DNA from: Bacteroidota bacterium
GTDB taxonomy: Bacteria > Bacteroidota > Bacteroidia > AKYH767-A > 2013-40CM-41-45
Assembly: GCA_004295015.1 (NCBI GenBank)
Contig: SHNE01000035.1
Location: 141,470-205,469, forward strand
Direction of reading: 5' to 3'
DNA length: 64,000 nt
Shown here: positions 8,944-17,097 of the stretch, piece by piece
Layout of the letters: each line of letters begins with the position of its first letter
How positions within the stretch are numbered: the first letter of the stretch is position 1
Position numbers and translations under genes: made by a program
Notes under the pieces: model-generated
What the model was told of the DNA's origin: nothing
Databases searched by the model: none
The model's input: the letters and a program-made list of their open reading frames with translations, nothing else

Positions 8944-9747
8944 TCAGTAAATTTTATAGCCGGAAAAAATACTTGGTTGTCCAACTGCTATATTAGCATT
9001 TGGGTTTTGATTATGGACCATGCGAACTCTTATGGATTCTCCTGCCTGCAGGTATATCTGATTGGAAAATTTAGAATTCACTACGGCACCGTTACAGAAA
9101 TAATCTAACTGACGATCTACAATTGATGCTCCTTTTATCAGATAGGTAGAAATGCTTGTACATGCCAGAAGTGCACTCCAATAAACACTCACATTAAAAT
9201 GATAAAGGCCCGACTCGGGAGCTGTAAACCCAGTGGAATCCATTCCGTTTCCATCATTGAAAACAATGCTTCCAAATTGAAGGTTATTGGTAGTGTTTGC
9301 GGGAATGGTGGCCTGAATAATATTGGCCCTGAATCCAATCTTTGTGCCCGATGATTTTGAATATAAAGCATAGGGTACACTTAACATTTGAGTAATTCCC
9401 ATCAAAACATACGAAGCTGTATTGTTTGTGTCGAGCTCTACAGATAAATACTTGTCATTGTTTCCCCAATCGATCATGTCAAATGAACCCAGGGATGGAT
9501 TACCTGTTCCGACATTTACCGTAAACAAACCCAAAGCGCTTGTGCTTGTCGAATGAGTCTCCGAATAGATCATAGTGCCTGTCGATGCGCTGTCAAGCAC
9601 ACTCAGGCGTAATGAGATTGTCCGGTTGCTCAGCATGGCACCTGAAGCATCTCTGGCAGCACCCTGAAAAGGGATGGCCTTAGGTTGTCCGGATGTGTTA
9701 ATTATACTTACAGCCAGGATAAATATTATTGAAAAAATGCGCTTCAT
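8944..9747 (-). CDS. Secreted C1q/TNF-like domain protein
   Basis: 267 aa with signal peptide (MKRIFSIIFILAVSIINTSG). Residues about 22-130 contain the beta-rich N-terminal module often found in Bacteroidota tail-fibre-like proteins: FQGAARDASGAMLSNRTISLRLSVL at the start and SVPYALYS at the end. A glycine-rich linker leads to a C-terminal C1q-like jelly roll (about 135-267). Its hallmarks are FTAPESGLYHFNVSVYW and the final strand region with YLQAGESIRVRM and IFSGYKIY. C1q-type domains form trimers, so this is probably an oligomeric exported or surface protein. It has no T9SS sorting domain of its own, but the coupled downstream gene does. No catalytic function is implied. Confidence 0.72.
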   Translation of the reverse strand: MKRIFSIIFILAVSIINTSGQPKAIPFQGAARDASGAMLSNRTISLRLSVLDSASTGTMIYSETHSTSTSALGLFTVNVGTGNPSLGSFDMIDWGNNDKYLSVELDTNNTASYVLMGITQMLSVPYALYSKSSGTKIGFRANIIQATIPANTTNNLQFGSIVFNDGNGMDSTGFTAPESGLYHFNVSVYWSALLACTSISTYLIKGASIVDRQLDYFCNGAVVNSKFSNQIYLQAGESIRVRMVHNQNPNANIAVGQPSIFSGYKIY

Positions 9748-10372
9748 AAAATTCTGCTTTTGGATGGTTGAAGAAACAAGGAACTAAAGTGATAATAAAT
9801 GTATAATTAATATTTATAGGTTTAATCATTTTTTCGTAAATCAGCCAACATCCAAGGATTGATAATCTAATATAACTGCTGCATAACAATATTTAACTTT
9901 AATTTTCTATTGGAATATCATAGTTCGATGGGCGCGTTGGCCCGACCAATTGCCTGGCCTCGTCAGCCGCACAGGCTGGAAGCGTCAGCATGTGCGGTTG
10001 GCAGGGTTTTCATCCGCCTCCGGAAGGCAATTGGTCTTGATTTTTTCCCGCCGATGGGCGGACGCTGTGCTTAATTTTTCATCAAAGAAAAATTGAGAAG
10101 GGTTTAGTGAACAGTATGGTCAGGTGTGAAATGGTAGTCTGGAAAAGATATCTAAACCTATAAATTAATTTGCTTGTCGGTTTAATAAATTCGCAACATT
10201 TCAAGGTTCTTGTGAGGGTAGGTTCCTCAAAGCATTCATTGAAAATTCCTGCCTCCCTCTTGCCTGAGTTATCAGCTTTGAGATAGTTTGGGTGTAAATC
10301 TTACAGTATCCCCCGTTTTGTCGGTCCTTTCGGCAACATATCATAGGTAAATTCGTAAAAAGATGACTGTTT
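9748..10372. other. Intergenic region holding a GC-rich structured element
   Basis: No gene is visible. The stretch is AT-rich except for about 9925-10070, which is clearly GC-richer and holds the nested inverted repeats listed separately. After it come two further small hairpins and the leader of the histidine kinase gene. I found no full promoter for that gene. Confidence 0.5.
9944..10094. repeat. GC-rich nested inverted-repeat element
   Basis: A perfect 12-bp outer arm (9944-9955 with 10025-10036, GACCAATTGCCT) encloses a 7-bp arm (9967-9973 with 9991-9997, CCGCACA) and a 4-bp inner arm (9975-9978 with 9986-9989). CGTCAGC is repeated directly at 9961 and 9983. Two more hairpins follow: CCGCC/GGCGG at 10048-10061 and AATTTTTC/GAAAAATT at 10073-10094. 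The base composition differs sharply from its surroundings. It could be a dispersed palindromic repeat (REP/MITE-like) or a structured RNA. Confidence 0.6.
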
Positions 10373-11776
10373 ATGTTTACACCCCGAAGCTTCTTTTTAA
10401 GGAATGAATTGCAGGAATTAATCCCTGCTGAAGATGTAGTCGGGAGGAACCGCTTTTCTCTTTTCAGGATATTTACTTTGTCCGGATCCTTGGTTTGTGT
10501 TGGAGTAGCAATTAAAATGATGGTTACGATTCCTGAGTCGGGATTTTTACCCTGGGGAATATTGTTATTGATGGTGGTGATGTTGACGAATTATTTTTCT
10601 ATTCGTGATGTTAAAAAAATATCAAGAGCGTATCTGGTAATGTTGCTTTCTGCATTCGCACTCTTACATCTTGTGGCTTACTCTTGCGGAGGTATTAGAA
10701 CGGGAGGCATACTTTATTATGCTGTTATTATACTTTATGCTTTTATGCTTCTTGGGAATAAAGGAGGAAAATATTTTACTGCACTATTTGCCCTGAACGT
10801 AGTTTATTTTTATTTCATTTCAACCTATACTAACTGGACGTCTTTTTCGATGTTTAAGAATGATGTGGGATTAATCAATGAAGACTTTTTGTTCAATGCA
10901 TTATTTTCTTTTTTCCTGGTTGCTTATCAGGGAAGTTATCTGCAAAGCGGGAAAAATATAATTATTCAGACTTTGGAGAATTCAAAATTTGAACTTGAAA
11001 CCAAAGCAGAGCAATTGGAGCATAGCAATAATTTATTGGAAGAATACACGAAAGATTTAGAAAAATCAAACCATGAATTAGATAAGTTTGCTTCCGTAGC
11101 CTCCCACGATCTCAAGGCACCGCTACGTGCCATCGGAACACTAAGCGATTTTATTGAGATGGATATGGCAGATGTAATGAATGAAGCGACTAAGCAAAAT
11201 TTACAAACAATCAAAAGTCGTGTGAAGCGAATGGACTTACTTCTTGATGCTTTATTGCAATATTCAAAGGCTGATAGGCAAGAGTTTTTGTACACTGAAG
11301 TACAGACGGGATTAGTCATCGAAAAGATTATTCAGAACTATAACATAAAACGAAACTGTAAATTTAAACTCCGCAATTTATTCCCTGTGATCGATGCAGA
11401 TGAACATGCGTTTCAAATGATCATCGAAATACTCATAGACAATGCTACGCGTTTTAATGACAAGGAAATTGCTGAGATGGAACTTTGGTCTGAGGAGGAC
11501 GATTTGGAATGGAGGTTTTATATTAAAGACAACGGCCCGGGAATAGAAAAGCATTTCCAGGAAAAGATATTTGTCATTTTTCAAACCCTCAATTCCCGCG
11601 ACGCCTTCGAAAGCTCCGGTGCAGGTCTTGCAATAGCAAAGAAAATTATTGCCGGGAAAGGAGGAATAATAGGAGTAAACTCAGAGGCAGGCAAAGGTGC
11701 TGAATTTTTCTTTTCTATTCCGAAGAAAGGTATACGTAAAAAGAAGTTGTTAAAAACAGCTGCCGCTCATTCCTGA
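10373..11776 (+). CDS. Membrane sensor histidine kinase
   Basis: 467 aa. Residues about 28-190 hold roughly six hydrophobic segments, an integral membrane sensor with no extracellular domain. A coiled coil (about 200-235) leads to HisKA with acceptor His245 in SVASHDLKAPLRA. The HATPase_c domain shows the N box (EILIDNATRFND, near 350), G1 (DNGPGIEK) and G2 (SSGAGLAIAKKI). It should autophosphorylate and pass phosphate to a response regulator, but none is adjacent. The short basic tail after the ATPase domain is not conserved in type. A strong convergent terminator lies downstream at 11871-11931. Confidence 0.88.
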   Translation: MFTPRSFFLRNELQELIPAEDVVGRNRFSLFRIFTLSGSLVCVGVAIKMMVTIPESGFLPWGILLLMVVMLTNYFSIRDVKKISRAYLVMLLSAFALLHLVAYSCGGIRTGGILYYAVIILYAFMLLGNKGGKYFTALFALNVVYFYFISTYTNWTSFSMFKNDVGLINEDFLFNALFSFFLVAYQGSYLQSGKNIIIQTLENSKFELETKAEQLEHSNNLLEEYTKDLEKSNHELDKFASVASHDLKAPLRAIGTLSDFIEMDMADVMNEATKQNLQTIKSRVKRMDLLLDALLQYSKADRQEFLYTEVQTGLVIEKIIQNYNIKRNCKFKLRNLFPVIDADEHAFQMIIEILIDNATRFNDKEIAEMELWSEEDDLEWRFYIKDNGPGIEKHFQEKIFVIFQTLNSRDAFESSGAGLAIAKKIIAGKGGIIGVNSEAGKGAEFFFSIPKKGIRKKKLLKTAAAHS

Positions 11777-11870
11777 CCATTTCAAAGGATTCAGCAAGCT
11801 TGGGGCTTGATGCTCAAAAAGTTTTTATCGGAATTAGTTTCCCCTGCTATTTTATTGAAGCAAAATGTAT

Positions 11871-11931
11871 TCGCTACACCAGGTGGAATCTGTTGAAATG
11901 TATCTGCACAAGATTCCACCCGGTGTGGCGA
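11871..11931. terminator. 21-bp stem bidirectional terminator
   Basis: Arms 11871-11891 and 11911-11931 pair at 19 of 21 positions with a 19-base loop. The structure lies between the convergent histidine kinase gene (ends 11776) and the lipoprotein gene (ends 11941), so it probably stops transcription from both sides. Confidence 0.7.
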
Positions 11932-11940
11932 TCAAAATGA

Positions 11941-12579
11941 TTAGTAGTAGTTTTCAAAAACACCGACATAAACTCCATCGGTGATGGTTTTAACATTACC
12001 TGCAAAGTCATAAACCTTGCAATTAAAGGTGGCTTTGATTTTTACCTGATAACTCCACAATACCATTCCCAAAGTTTTGTATTCCGTGATGCTAAATAGA
12101 CTTCCGCTTTGGTTAGCAGTTCCAAAGCTGGATGACCAGTAAGTGCCGGAAGGGTCTGTGAAACCAACGCTTACTCCGTTTGCCGGATCAACGCTATAAT
12201 TACGTGGACCAGTTTGGAGAAAATCTTTAAATACAGCAGTGTCAACTTCATTTCCAAAGAAATATACTCTTCCTAATTCTATGCCAAAACCTTCAACATT
12301 CGAATTTATATTATCCAGGCTGGAACTAAATGTTGTTGAACTTGGATCCGGAGCACCTACAAGGCTGGAGCTCCAGCCGACGGATCCCTGGAAATCTTGC
12401 GCACCTTCTACATGAGAATAGGCGGTTCCGTCGAACTTAATAGAATACTGCCAGGGAGAATTCACGTCTATTGTTGTTGAAGGGGCAGGAGTCGGGCTTA
12501 CTGTGTCATTGTCATTTTTCGAACAAGAGAAAAAGCCAAGGAAGACAAAGGTTAAAACTGCTAGTTGTATATTTTTCAT
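11941..12579 (-). CDS. Lipoprotein of unknown function
   Basis: Start taken at 12579 (212 aa); the longer frame from 12612 adds residues before a clear lipoprotein signal, MKNIQLAVLTFVFLGFFSCSKN. Cys19 is the expected lipidation site, followed by an acidic/Pro-rich linker (KNDNDTVSPTPAP), typical of export to the outer membrane surface in Bacteroidota. The mature domain is rich in Ser, Gly, Tyr and aromatic beta strands (PWQYSIKFDGTAYSHVEG near the start, LWSYQVKIKATFNCKVYD near the end) and resembles the small beta-sandwich lipoproteins of this phylum. I do not recognise a named family and see no catalytic motif. Confidence 0.7.
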   Translation of the reverse strand: MKNIQLAVLTFVFLGFFSCSKNDNDTVSPTPAPSTTIDVNSPWQYSIKFDGTAYSHVEGAQDFQGSVGWSSSLVGAPDPSSTTFSSSLDNINSNVEGFGIELGRVYFFGNEVDTAVFKDFLQTGPRNYSVDPANGVSVGFTDPSGTYWSSSFGTANQSGSLFSITEYKTLGMVLWSYQVKIKATFNCKVYDFAGNVKTITDGVYVGVFENYY

Positions 12580-12951
12580 TTGAGGATAATGTTTGATTGG
12601 TTTCATTGACAATAATAGGAATTAATTATTGCATGTTAATTATTATAGCTGAAATAAAAATGAGATACCGTCTCTGGGAGATGTAGAAGCTTGCCTGCCT
12701 GCCTTGTATATTGGTTCATTCCGCCTTGGCTGCACCTTTTAGTACGGGCGATTACAAATCAGCCAAATTAAAAGTGCGAATTATTACTTTTTTGCGGAAG
12801 GGCTTGAGTTATGGCAAGGGCGGAAGCTTCTTGGCTGCGAAGGGTTTTTACAAGATTTCGTAGAGAGGTGCCGGGGTAATTTCACTTGAAGATTGACCGG
12901 CATAGATGCAAAGAGAAAAATGCATTAATAAAAGTTTCGTGGACAGAGTTT
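12580..12951. other. Intergenic region, no gene seen
   Basis: Spacer between the lipoprotein gene and the KOW gene, both on the minus strand. It contains a short tandem of GCCT units near 12693-12704 and no open frame with recognisable content. No promoter of the TAnnTTTG class was found. Confidence 0.4.
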
Positions 12952-13161
12952 TTAAGATTTGCAGCCGGTATCAATTAGTACATTTTTAGCAAGCGTCTTG
13001 AAGCGAACTCCATTTTTTTGGACCACTGTGATTGTAATGTGTCCGGTTTTGCTTGTATTTATATCTCTTACTATTCCGGATTTCCCGGCATGTGTTCCTG
13101 CAATAACAGTGCATTGATCTCCATCTTTTAATTTTACTGATGTTTTAGTTTTCGTGCTCAT
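12952..13161 (-). CDS. KOW-motif mini-protein
   Basis: 69 aa. Almost the whole protein is one KOW motif: KLKDGDQCTVIAGTHAGKSGIVRDI, with the invariant glycine of the motif, then a second beta pair ITVVQKNGVRFKTLAKNVLI. KOW domains occur in ribosomal proteins L24, L26 and L27e and in NusG, where they bind RNA or ribosomal partners. Here the domain stands alone with a basic N-terminus, so an RNA- or ribosome-associated role is plausible but not shown. It is too short for NusG or L24 (about 100 aa) and lies away from ribosomal operons. Single-gene unit. Confidence 0.7.
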   Translation of the reverse strand: MSTKTKTSVKLKDGDQCTVIAGTHAGKSGIVRDINTSKTGHITITVVQKNGVRFKTLAKNVLIDTGCKS

Positions 13162-13451
13162 AGCATTGAATTAATAAATTGAACAATTAGTTTTATCCTG
13201 GTGCGATTTTTTGTTTTACCCTCAAGAAAAAAATTGCAAGTGTATCATCTCCGAGCTAAAGCTAATTAAATTCACAGAGCTATGATAATAAATTGAAGCC
13301 GTTTTAAAAAATTAACAAAGCTTTCAAGTTAGACCTTAAAGGAAGTCGGTTTTTTAATGTTACGGGTCAGCCAAGTCCTGGAAATCCCGATTGAGGGGAT
13401 GTTGTGTTCAAAGTCTGCCTGTCTAATCATTCTGCTCAGAACAGGAATCCA

Positions 13452-14390
13452 TCATTCAATAACAAAATTCCCTGACCCGGTCTCTCCCTTGTCATTCAGC
13501 AGTTGAAAAAAGTAGAAGCCTGATTTTAATCCAAGTTTATCCAAACGACTTTTTTGTTCGGAAATAATTTTCTTTCTCACCAAGGCACCTGTTGAATTGA
13601 AAATATTCAGCAAAATTTTTGGCCCGTATAATTCAGGAATTTCCAATGTTGCATAATCACTGAAAGGATTTGGATAAATTTTCGATGGAATTGAAAAATT
13701 GATTTCGGAGACAGACACAAATTGTTGACAAGCGGGATAGCTGAAGGAAGTAAAAGGATTAGTGTAAAGATTGATCGAGTTCTGATTGAATTCTTTGAGC
13801 CAATTTGAGCTTTCAAAGCAGGAGGGGCCATACAATAACCCATGTGTTGCACCTATTCCTTCTATCATGGAGGTGTCTGTTGGATACCAATAACACGATG
13901 GTTGATAGTTGAAGCGCTTTCGATAGTCGCTGCCGATCAACACAGAGTCTATGGATGTAATAACGCAATCGTGACAGTTATCACCCCAATAAGTATTCAA
14001 ATGACTCAGTGTATCACCTACGATGTAATTAAAGTCATACATTATTTCATCCTGCTGAGTTTGTAGGTTCAAAAGCCAGATTTTTCTAAGACTAGTATCT
14101 TGCCGAATGTAGTATGTAGTTGAATTGTATGTCCAGAAAGTCAGTTGATTCGTGCTACAATCTCTTGTTTCGATGTGTGAATAGTGAAGCATGCGCCGAT
14201 ATTGCATTCCGTTGATTGTACTGTCTCTTTCAAGCCTGTATATTGTGTTTACAAAAACACATGGACCACCACCACCAGATTGCTCTACACACCAGGTAGC
14301 ATTTGAATCAGGGAATGGGTGGTAGACAGAAGTTTGTGAATTAGCATGGAGCGCCAGGGAGAAAAGGAATAAAAGCAATATTAATTTCAT
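13452..14390 (-). CDS. Secreted T9SS type A sorting-domain protein
   Basis: 312 aa. Signal peptide MKLILLLFLFSLALHANSQ; mature body of about 210 residues rich in Tyr, Thr, Asp and Cys with no motif I recognise, followed by a type A sorting domain (KIYPNPFSDYATLEI...GFYFFQL). The body has a recurring 'DT...' beta style (NSTTYYIRQDTSLRKIWLLN, then MYDFNYIVGDTL), seen in many uncharacterised Bacteroidota T9SS cargo proteins. Exported to the cell surface or medium by T9SS. Several Cys residues (CHDC, PSC) could form disulfides. Function unknown. It lies just upstream, on the same strand, of no close partner. Confidence 0.75.
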   Translation of the reverse strand: MKLILLLFLFSLALHANSQTSVYHPFPDSNATWCVEQSGGGGPCVFVNTIYRLERDSTINGMQYRRMLHYSHIETRDCSTNQLTFWTYNSTTYYIRQDTSLRKIWLLNLQTQQDEIMYDFNYIVGDTLSHLNTYWGDNCHDCVITSIDSVLIGSDYRKRFNYQPSCYWYPTDTSMIEGIGATHGLLYGPSCFESSNWLKEFNQNSINLYTNPFTSFSYPACQQFVSVSEINFSIPSKIYPNPFSDYATLEIPELYGPKILLNIFNSTGALVRKKIISEQKSRLDKLGLKSGFYFFQLLNDKGETGSGNFVIE

Positions 14391-14452
14391 GATTTGGCGG
14401 TTATTGACAAATTGTTAAAATAGAAAAAAACAGTCGAGGTCCAAGTTAATCA

Positions 14453-15640
14453 TCATATTTTTATTGTTAACGGAATGTTTTTACTTAACCAACTTTGTAG
14501 ATTCTTTTTGTTGCCCAGTCCATTTTCCCTTAATAATCTAACAATGTCTCTTCCCGAAACAATTATGACTGGATGCTTATCGACTACCACTTCATTATAG
14601 GCCTGGCTATGAACATATGAGGTTGTTATCAATATTCCAAATTCTCGATGTTTTATCCGTGAAATTAATCTTGAAATCTCTCTTACTCCAACGTAGCTTT
14701 TTAAATAATCATAGCACTTTGCCTCCATTGCAAAATCTACTAAAATAAATGCTTCTGGATTTCCAATCCGGAGTTTACCAATGGCATCTCTACCACCGTC
14801 ACGCCACGGTCTTGTTATATCTATTTCAACAACATCCTTTAAAAGCATTTTAGTGAGGTCAGCTGCTAATAATTCAAACTTTATTGGCTCGTGTTTGAAA
14901 TAATCTAATATTAAATTTAATAAGTCAAGTTCTTCCTTCGTTCCTGGAATTTGTTCTTGCCTGAGTCTAATTGGAATGCTTTTTTCAGATATTAACGGAG
15001 TATATTTCAGTTTAGCATAAAAATCATTTAACGGTTTTGGCGTATGAGGCCCTTGAATTATTCCATCTTCTAGTTGATTCAGAAAGGCCCGAGATATTAC
15101 TGGAATGTCAAGAATTGTAAACAATGCTTTATAATTTTGAAATCTGTGATTTTCTTTAAATTTCCATACAGATTGCAAGTCGTCTAAAGAAGAAATGCCA
15201 AGGCCTCCGGGAACAGCAAGCCCCCTAAATATTGTATCACGACCTTTAGTGCCCTTACCAAAAACTAACAAAGGTTTAATGCACTTCTGACCTCCTGTGT
15301 GTAAAAAATTAAAGCATTTTTCAAGAATAATATTTCCTTTTCTGGGAGTATCTAAAAGTTGATGTCCTGGTTTTTTATTGTCACCATAATAAGTAAGAAT
15401 ACCAGTTTGGAAATCTATTGAATCTGGCCAATCGTAGTCGTCGAAACTAGAATAGATCACAACATATGGGAAATCAAAGCGGTCAAAGTTGCCAGAATAT
15501 CTAAAGCCTCCTTGATTTCCACATTTGAGAATTTTAGTGATTGGATCGTCTCCTGCATTTCCAATTGTGCCGCCCTCATATAAAGCATCAACTATAAGGT
15601 CACAATTTTTTAATTGGTTATAAGAGAAGCTTTTATACAT
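14453..15640 (-). CDS. AspBHI/MspJI-like restriction endonuclease (modification-dependent type)
   Basis: 395 aa. The N-terminal ~200 residues look like the AspBHI recognition domain (RE_AspBHI_N, an SRA-like fold): DWPDSIDFQTGILTYYGDN at about 70-88, then LLDTPRKGN. The C-terminal part is an Mrr-type PD-(D/E)XK nuclease: DGGRDAIG (Asp285) and MEAKCY (Glu307, Lys309), then an RLISRIKHREFGILITTS core. Enzymes of this family (MspJI, FspEI, AspBHI) cut DNA at a fixed distance from 5-methylcytosine. It follows a C5-cytosine methyltransferase on the same strand after a 308-base gap, so either it avoids sites modified by that enzyme or its specificity has changed. Family call by motif; specificity unknown. 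Confidence 0.8.
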   Translation of the reverse strand: MYKSFSYNQLKNCDLIVDALYEGGTIGNAGDDPITKILKCGNQGGFRYSGNFDRFDFPYVVIYSSFDDYDWPDSIDFQTGILTYYGDNKKPGHQLLDTPRKGNIILEKCFNFLHTGGQKCIKPLLVFGKGTKGRDTIFRGLAVPGGLGISSLDDLQSVWKFKENHRFQNYKALFTILDIPVISRAFLNQLEDGIIQGPHTPKPLNDFYAKLKYTPLISEKSIPIRLRQEQIPGTKEELDLLNLILDYFKHEPIKFELLAADLTKMLLKDVVEIDITRPWRDGGRDAIGKLRIGNPEAFILVDFAMEAKCYDYLKSYVGVREISRLISRIKHREFGILITTSYVHSQAYNEVVVDKHPVIIVSGRDIVRLLRENGLGNKKNLQSWLSKNIPLTIKI

Positions 15641-15948
15641 TAAGGGCTATTTTAAAGACAAAACATCTGTCTCAGTGGGTGTCAGAAATACTAGATTTAA
15701 ACTCCATTTTGTAATTTTTAAAGCTAATATATTTGTATCATGTAAACATAAATATTATTAGTTATGAAAAGAAAATAATTTACATAATGGTTGTATAACT
15801 GTAAAATGGTTGGATACTCATTTGGTTAAAATATTAATTTAAAATTCTGCTGAGTAGGAACAGTTTGTTGGACAGAGTTGTGATTTCAAAGTGTAAAATG
15901 ATTAAGTCCAGATAACTCAGAATTAATCTGATATGAATAAAGCGAAAA
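15641..15948. other. Spacer between restriction gene and methyltransferase
   Basis: AT-rich 308-base gap inside the defence island with no coding frame. It suggests the endonuclease gene has its own promoter, unlike the tightly packed genes upstream. No full TAnnTTTG element was found on the minus strand, and no stem-loop stands out. Confidence 0.4.
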
Positions 15949-17097
15949 TTAGCAAACACGCTTTCTTGTTATAATTACATCATTGGTTTTAAGGAAATCT
16001 AATACTGATTTCGCAACAGCTTTTGCTAAAGGAACTGGAACTCCGTTTCCAATCATCTTAAACTTTTTTGATAGCGGCAACTCTGCCGGTAAAACATAAG
16101 TGTCCGACACTCCTTGAATACGCAATGTCTCACGGACTGACAAACGCCTGTGTCTGTATGGGTGCAAATGAACTTCGTTGTTGCCGTAACAAGCTGTCGG
16201 GCTGTATTTGAAACGGTGAAGTCGTTTGAATGAAGGTCTGTTTGTTTCGCCTTCGTCAATCGCATCCAATGCTTTGTCAGTTACATACAAGTTAAAAAAC
16301 TCGTTTGCGTTTGCAGTTGAATTTATTTCTCTCAGTGGAACTAAGCAACTTTCAACACATAATTCAAGCGGTAAAGCTTTTGGCTTTGTCAAACTCTTTC
16401 CAAAAGAAACTGGTGTTGCCCAACTGTATTTGGTCGCTGCATCTTTATATTTTTTATCTACCGGAAATGGAAACCATTTTCCAAATGGACTTTGATTCAC
16501 AATTTTTGAATCAAGTTTTGTTTTCTTAATTCCTACAAAGAAAATTCGTTCTCTGAATTGTGGAACTCCAAACTCTAAAGCATTTAATTTTTCATGGTCA
16601 ACGAAATATTCTTTCTCAACCCGTTTCAAAAGCGTTTGCAAAAATTCTTTCGTTTCTTTTCTCTTTGTCAAGCCGGTTACATTTTCCATTACAAAAAATG
16701 TAGGCTTCAATTCTAAAATCTTATCAAAGTAAAGTGTAGTGAGTTTTCCTCTGTCACCTTCAAAACCTTTCAAACTTCCATTCATACTAAAATCCTGACA
16801 CGGAGGGCCACCAATCATTCCAAAATTTTCCGGTTTCCCTTTAGGAAATGCTTCTGAAATAATTTCGTTTGAAGAAACTTCTGTAATGGATTTTGTATTG
16901 AAGATTTCTGCTTTGATTCCATTGCCTTGTGATTTTCTCCATGAAGTAATTCCGGCTGCATGAAGTTTTGCAAAATCTTTATCAAATTCATTTGTCCAAA
17001 CAATTTCAAAACCTGCTTGCTCAAAGCCCATGTCCATAAAGCCCCCGCCTGAATAGAAAGAGAGGATAGGAATTTTATGTTCGTGATTACTACTCAT
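15949..17097 (-). CDS. druM: DNA (cytosine-5-)-methyltransferase, DruM-like
   Basis: 382 aa from the ATG at 17097, which overlaps the upstream nuclease gene by 8 bases; a longer frame begins at 17130. All C5-MTase motifs are visible: motif I SFYSGGGFMDMGF, motif IV GGPPCQDFS with catalytic Cys100, motif VI VMENV, motif VIII QFRERIFFVG, and motif IX/X with RLSVRETLRIQG and MIGNGVPVPLAKAV. The target recognition region, about residues 205-290, is unique. It transfers methyl from SAM to C5 of cytosine. As the last gene of the helicase-nuclease operon it would protect host DNA or mark self. The symbol reflects its resemblance to Druantia type II and is tentative; dcm-like is the safe call. Confidence 0.9.
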   Translation of the reverse strand: MSSNHEHKIPILSFYSGGGFMDMGFEQAGFEIVWTNEFDKDFAKLHAAGITSWRKSQGNGIKAEIFNTKSITEVSSNEIISEAFPKGKPENFGMIGGPPCQDFSMNGSLKGFEGDRGKLTTLYFDKILELKPTFFVMENVTGLTKRKETKEFLQTLLKRVEKEYFVDHEKLNALEFGVPQFRERIFFVGIKKTKLDSKIVNQSPFGKWFPFPVDKKYKDAATKYSWATPVSFGKSLTKPKALPLELCVESCLVPLREINSTANANEFFNLYVTDKALDAIDEGETNRPSFKRLHRFKYSPTACYGNNEVHLHPYRHRRLSVRETLRIQGVSDTYVLPAELPLSKKFKMIGNGVPVPLAKAVAKSVLDFLKTNDVIITRKRVC

